64,000 nucleotides of DNA from Puffinus mauretanicus (Eukaryota; Chordata; Aves; Procellariiformes; Procellariidae): NCBI GenBank assembly GCA_023333565.1, contig JAJKFH010000374.1:2418001-2482000 (forward strand), given 5' to 3'. Within the stretch, counting starts at the first letter, position 1; each line of letters starts with the position of its first letter. The notes beneath the pieces were generated by a model, which was not told the origin of the DNA, searched no databases, and saw nothing but the letters and a program-made list of their open reading frames with translations. Shown here one piece after another: positions 59,001-64,000 of this stretch. The translations under genes and the position numbers were made by a program.

Positions 59001-62000
59001 GAAGCCACAGTCAACCCTGTGGAAGGTCTTTTCCTCTGCACTGACACTGAAGACCTCTGCTGCCTTTCTCCATCTACAGGGACTCCCTGAGCAACAGTTA
59101 TGGCAGAGGAGGACCACCTGCACACAGACACCAAATCAGGCCAGGGACAGGGCTCTATGTGGAATGTATGTGATCCTGTTCCAAGGACCTACATTTTTTT
59201 CTGTCTTTTCTCTTTTCTTTTACTGTATTCATGCCAAACCTTTTGATAAACAAAGGAGGATACCCCACTCACACACACACACATCTCATTAAGTGGCAAC
59301 ATCAATAATTCAAGAGGTCATCACTGAGGCTTCAGTGGCTTCTTAAAGGTCTGATCTCATATGGCAGTGGGGTCACTGAAAAGAAACATTCTCAGCACAT
59401 CACAAGGTTGAATTCCTAGCAGCTAAGATGCAAGGGCAGGGTCTTGCACTGCCGTGAATTGTCCAACAGTCATCAGGACTCTCCTCTCAAAGTTGCGTGA
59501 TGCTCAGGTTATTCCAACTTCCAGCCGGAAGGGATTCCAGGAGGGATTAGTCACTAGTGAAGGTAAGTGCCCGAATGTTATGACTAGGGCTGTCTGTTCA
59601 GCGTTTCATTTAACTTGAACTGTAGAGGAGAGAGAATACAGAGGCAAGTTGAGAGGAAGCAGTTAACACCAGCAGTGTAAACAAGCAGATAGCACTGCCA
59701 GGCCCTGCTTCCCTGGAGGAAGAATTAAGGGGCTCAAGGATTTGTCTCTGAAGGGAATTTAAGCTGACGAGACCAGTCCAGCATTCCCATCCCTGGCAAG
59801 TGAACTTCAGGAGGGCACCGAGTGTCCTACTCTGACTGGTTTGTAATGAGCCATTTCAGAGACATTTGGAACCTTATAAACCAGCCAGAAAGAGACAGTA
59901 GGGTTTTTTTGAGCATTGCTTCTGCATTTTCTGAACATACAAGGCAGCAGATATCAAATGAATTTTTCTTCTCACCCTGTTTTATAAAACCTTAGTGGAG
60001 TTGCAGCCATGACTTTTTTTTCAAGTCTCAACTTGTCTAAAATGCTACGAATCTTAGCGATTCCTTGTTGTAATTTTCAAACTCCAGGCAAAAGAACACT
60101 TAACAGTTTGCTCTATAGTTGTCCACACATCACTGTCATGGTGAGACTATACACTTAGCTAAGTCTGTTCATGTGTAAGATTTCAGCCAAGACCTAGAGA
60201 TATAAGTGGCTCCACTTATAAGAAATGGGTGCTCTCCCATGAGAACACAGCTTGGTTGACATTGGTTGACACTGATGGTGATTTAACTTTCCCTGACAAT
60301 TCAGCAGACAGAGTGAAATGAGTCTCCTCGTTCCCAATCCAGTTCCCAGTCAGGCTGTCTCCATCACAGAACTTCTTGTGCCGTCCTTTGCCATTTCAGA
60401 GCAAGTATCATTCCTCATAATGAAAAAGGACACTGCACTTTGTGGGAACATGGAAATGTTCTCACATTCCCATGTAAGGTTCTCACATACCCTTTGTAGA
60501 ATGGAAGGAATTTTGTCCATTCCTTGTATACAGCCTGCAAGCTGAAGCTTTTTGTGCCCAATAGTCTAGATTTTGTACTCCAGCTACAATACCTGGCTTG
60601 ATAGAAGATACTGCTTCTCCCTACAAACCTTGCTTTTCTACACAGATGTAGACATTTACATCTGTGGATAACCTGAACCTACAGAATACATTTTGTTTGA
60701 GGAAGAGAAAAACTCTGCGTGGCTCTTCAAATTTGTCTGCCTCTAACTTCAATTGTGCAGTCTTTCCCCATCATCATATTGGCAGCAATGCCTATATATT
60801 AATATTAATGCCACACTGACTGGGTTACTGGAATCATCTCAAAGCAAATGCATATTGAAGGGACATTGACCCTTTCTGTTTTGGTAAACACAGAAACAAT
60901 TCAAGATGCCACTGTCTTGGTAGTAGCTGAGTTTACCCAGATCAGAGAAATTTAAAAAATCAAATGCACAATTATTTCTTTAACAAACTATCATATTCTA
61001 TACTGGCTTCTAAGTTTTATTCTCTGGAAGGACAGAAAAGCAGTGGATCTTAAATAAAAAACACTATTCCATGAATCGTCAGAATGAGCCTTCTAATAGC
61101 TAAGAGAATAGCTAGACTTTCTTTGTGCTCCGAACAGTATTTCAAAACAGGAAAAAGACTACTTCTTAGTAAAGACTACTGTACCACAAGATGGAAGAAT
61201 TAATTTTAGTCAACGGGCTCCATCAAATAAATCAGAGGATATTTGCCACTGGGTAGGAAAATTTGTGAAACAATTGTTTACTATTCCTTTAAGAACAAAA
61301 TCAACTCACATGAAAATCTCTTAATGAAGAGGATTTAGGACTGACGAGAGTTTTTATTGCAGCTTCCTTCTGATGGGCCTGGTATAAGCACACAGACATT
61401 TCTGATCTCATTAACCTGATTGTGTGCAACATGATCAACATAGCTTAAGGATGATTTGTAATATCAAATTCTTGTTCTGCAGAAGGATCGTCTTTTGTAG
61501 GAGACCATGCATTGGCACCAATGCATTTATGACTCATACTCCTTGACCTTAGGCTATGAGCTTGCAAGGGGGAACCTTTGTTGTGTCCACATCTTTTCTG
61601 ACTAATACTGTCTGGAAGATCAGGTTAAGAAAACAGAATTATCTGCATCAAGAATGGAGAAGCAAAACATATGGCAAGAATCAAAAATCTGAGACACTGT
61701 CTCTGGAATGAAGATGATTTCTTGATTGGTGATAAAACATCACCCTTGAAGCTGCGCCAACTTATGTAAAGCAAAACAAATCTTCTAACAGTGGCTACCT
61801 TTTTTAGCTTTGCACACTTACAGCATTCTCCAAACTTCCTTGTTCTTAGAAAGGTCAGGAAAGGACAGGGTAGTGACCATCTTTTTGAGGCGCAGCTGAT
61901 TGACTTTTGAAAATGAGAATGACAAATATGCGCTTGATAGCAGATATGCAGATAAGCATGAATGTCCTACTCAGCATTCAGCTCCAGTGTCAGCTCCTGA

Positions 62001-64000
62001 TTATAAGGGAAACTCAGGATCTAGGATGTATTTCCACAAAGCGTTGAGACTATAGAGGTGCTGAAAGCCCTCAACTTCCACCCAAATCAATGGAAGTCGA
62101 AAGATTTCTAGGGTGTCCCTTAGCAGACTTAATCACCATCAGATTTTCTTCTGCAGCTGTGCATATGCTACTTTTATGAAAGCTGCACACTGATGTTCAG
62201 AGAAACGACTGGGAGATTTCAGAGCAGTCTGTTACAGCAAAAAAAGAACAGAGCTTCCACAGAGCTTGATACCAGATACAGATTTAATTAGATGAGAAAT
62301 AGCTTTACAGTGAACATCATGGGAAGCTCTTTTCAGAGCTTCTTAATTATAAGAACACACTTCTTTTTCATTGCACTCTCTTCATGTCTTTTACATGAAT
62401 ATAATGGAAAACTGCAAATTTGCACGGTATCTCTGGGAAATGAAAAATGAATTATATTTCTGCCTTTCTGCAAAAGGCAGAAGTCAAACATCTATCTGTA
62501 TAGAAGGAATCTGCTTCATAGGCTTCAGAAACACAAACCTTGTGAACTAAAAAAAAAGGAACAAATAACACAGTGAAAAGGATGGAGTGTCTCTTCCCAC
62601 AGCTCATAACTCCAGGAGTTCACTAATACTTAGATCCATTTCTAATCTAACCTTTAAAACATTTATGCAGAAATGGTTGAGACAGCCAAACTCTTATCTC
62701 TTACCTATTATTATTAAAATTGCATGTATTGAACATCCATCTCTAGGGATTCTCAGAGAATTTTACAGATATAAATTTATTAATCTTCCTCCTATTCCAT
62801 GAAGTACTTGAATATCTGTATCCTATTTTTTAAAAAAGTAAGCAGAACATACAACAGACTTCTATTCCTACTGAATTCACTGGCAATCCAGAACAACATA
62901 AGGCTTAAGTTACTTGCTGAACGTTATACTGAACAATTGTGCTGGGGCTTTGAACAAATAGTCACATTCCCAACTCTGTCATTTGGTCACAGTGACATCT
63001 CTTCCTTTTTTACAGAAATAAAATTCTTCTCTGTACCGTATAAAATTATCAACCCATATATACAACCACCACCAATCTGTCTCCTAATTTAGGATTCATT
63101 TTTTCTTAGGGAACCGTAAACCCAAATACATTAATTTAAAATATAATCATGTATTTTTAGTACAGAAAAAAGTTTAGTGGTTTGGTTTGGAGTTTTTTTT
63201 TAGGTAAATTATGCATTTATGGAAAAATAATTCAGGGCATGTAAGGTGAGATACCAGATTGGTTTTAAAAATTCATCCCACTCTACAATTATTTGAATCA
63301 ATATGCATAGTATACTAATAAGTGTAACTTATGGATTGTAACATATTGCTCTTGACAGTAGGGCAACACATATGTTAAGGAAGATCTAGTGACTAGCACT
63401 TTAACATGAGAAGAAACATCCAATCAAATACTAAAAATGAGCCAAGAGATGGTGATTACCTTATACTCTTCCTTGTGCTCAAGGGTTTTAACCACCAATA
63501 TTTCAAGGAGAATGTGCCCTTCAGAAGGAAGAGAGAGGAAAATTCCATTTTCCAGGTTTATGCATATATTAAATAATGCTGCTAAACTGATTTAAATATG
63601 AAATAAAACTGTGCTATCTCTGTGCAAAATGCAGCTCACCTAAACCTACTTAGATTGGCACAAGATATCTGCTTTGACTATACTGATACAAAATATCTTT
63701 GTCCTCAATATCTTTGATTTTTACAAAGTTAAGGAAGGCTAATTCGTTAGTGGTTGTTGAACCCAAGAAGAACATCTAAATGCCACTCCCAAAAGACTTC
63801 ACTAGTGTTATGTCACCCAAATCAGATCTTTAACACTTAACAAGTCTTGCCTTGGGAGAAATAAGGACAAACAAATCCAGTCTCACCACTGAGCTTATTC
63901 CAGACAGAAATGTGTCATGAATTAATCATACAAGCAAACTCTTGTACCTCAACTGGAATGGAATACTGTTTTTTCTTAAAAGGATGCCACAATCCCTATG
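47025..64000 (+). CDS. Netrin-4-like secreted protein (5' part: signal peptide and LN domain; 3' end outside window)
   Basis: Two plus-strand exons (47025-47091 and 53916-54457) join in phase 1 to 203 codons and stay open. Residues 1-22 form a signal peptide (core IMLIVFLEYFISG). From residue 23 the protein is a laminin N-terminal domain of the netrin-4/laminin-beta class, with CGQNSTELYCFY, FANPISWWQSAQGVHREEI, FKSPRPAAMVLERSQDYG, NCTATFGLQDD and a final CTRGE. Netrin-4 family members are about 630 aa with LN, three LE and an NTR domain, so about two thirds lies beyond 64000. They act in basement membranes by binding laminin short arms. Against human NTN4 (recalled) it is similar but clearly diverged, and its UROC1 neighbourhood is not the NTN4 locus, so a paralogue is favoured. 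Exon 3 was not found. Confidence 0.85.
47092..53915 (+). other. Netrin-4-like intron 1
   Basis: A 6.8-kb intron, GTAAGC to TTTCAG. It holds a small GC-rich patch (about 49365-49470), a local duplication at 49042-49088, and TAAT/SOX/E-box-rich stretches at about 50470-51010 that may be conserved elements. Open stretches at 51398-51877 (minus) and 51603-51899 (plus) have no recognised domain. Confidence 0.75.
53916..54457 (+). CDS. Netrin-4-like exon 2 (LN domain, residues 23-203)
   Basis: The acceptor TGTCTTTCAG is followed by DPMRLQAFRCNGRSCNPPVG (Asp codon split). The donor is GAG|GTAAGC, phase 0. Conserved LN cysteines are at 32, 37, 56, 65, 80, 85, 88, 172, 189 and 199. N-glycosylation sequons are at Asn59 (NST) and Asn171 (NCT). 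WWQS at 113-116 and SPRPAAM at 144-150 are family hallmarks. About five extra residues lie between Cys65 and Cys80 relative to NTN4 as I recall it. Confidence 0.95.
54458..64000 (+). other. Netrin-4-like intron 2 (partial)
   Basis: More than 9.5 kb of AT-rich intron. It was read for the next LN/LE coding exon (expected Val-Ile/Leu-Phe start and a CNGHA motif) without success. It contains a short (CA)n run near 59270, a 15-bp direct repeat with a hairpin at 57999-58044, and a perfect 10-bp tandem at 60252-60271. No transposon was recognised. Confidence 0.7.

Noticed and set aside
59266..59284. Short (CA)n run
   Set aside because: It is too short and ordinary to be more than a minor microsatellite.
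54458..64000. Search for netrin-like exon 3
   Set aside because: No acceptor followed by a plausible LN/LE continuation (for example a CNGHA motif) was found. The exon is probably beyond 64000.
1..64000. CRISPR arrays, tRNA/rRNA genes, bacterial operons
   Set aside because: None was seen. The window is vertebrate nuclear DNA with spliced genes and LINE repeats.

Overview
This is a vertebrate nuclear window, most probably from a bird. Its dispersed repeats are CR1 LINE fragments with the avian-type 3' end (tandem ATTCTATG-like octamers). The background is AT-rich with long introns. The main gene is the vertebrate liver enzyme UROC1 (urocanate hydratase) with canonical GT-AG introns. No bacterial, organellar, tRNA, rRNA or CRISPR features were seen.

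Layout. Positions 1-43404 hold UROC1 on the minus strand. I mapped 19 coding exons by translating the reverse strand and checking splice sites and phases. They join without a frameshift or stop into 1890 nt (630 codons), from the initiator ATG at 43404 down to 1227. The last coding exon, expected to give about 46 more residues, and the 3' UTR lie left of position 1. The start is anchored by an in-frame TAG 29 codons upstream. Motifs kept include the glycine-rich NAD+-binding segment (residues 248-254), the [13 protein letters not shown] block, the RWVC segment with the presumed catalytic-region cysteine, and the [15 protein letters not shown] block. The introns hold two CR1 fragments: a 5'-truncated reverse-transcriptase piece at about 27.3-28.2 kb and a short inverted piece at 13.8-13.9 kb. 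They also hold some simple repeats, a GC-rich block of unknown origin at about 40.35-40.86 kb, and a CpG-dense hairpin at 4.56-4.62 kb.

Positions 43405-47024 form a 3.6-kb divergent intergenic/5' region with a CpG island (about 45.4-46.7 kb), a CA-rich microsatellite, and C- and G-runs able to form quadruplexes on opposite strands.

From 47025 to the right edge is the 5' part of a second gene on the plus strand. Exon 1 encodes a signal peptide. Exon 2, 6.8 kb downstream, encodes most of a laminin N-terminal (LN, domain VI) domain of the netrin-4 type. The reading frame is open across the splice (203 codons). The rest of the gene is beyond 64000. The sequence is clearly netrin-4-like but diverged, and it sits beside UROC1, where mammals have no netrin gene to my knowledge. 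It therefore looks like a separate netrin-4 paralogue rather than NTN4 itself.

The two genes share no obvious pathway: one is cytosolic histidine catabolism, the other a secreted basement-membrane or guidance protein. Their head-to-head arrangement is positional. No previously undescribed system was recognised. The most noteworthy item is the netrin-4-like paralogue next to UROC1.
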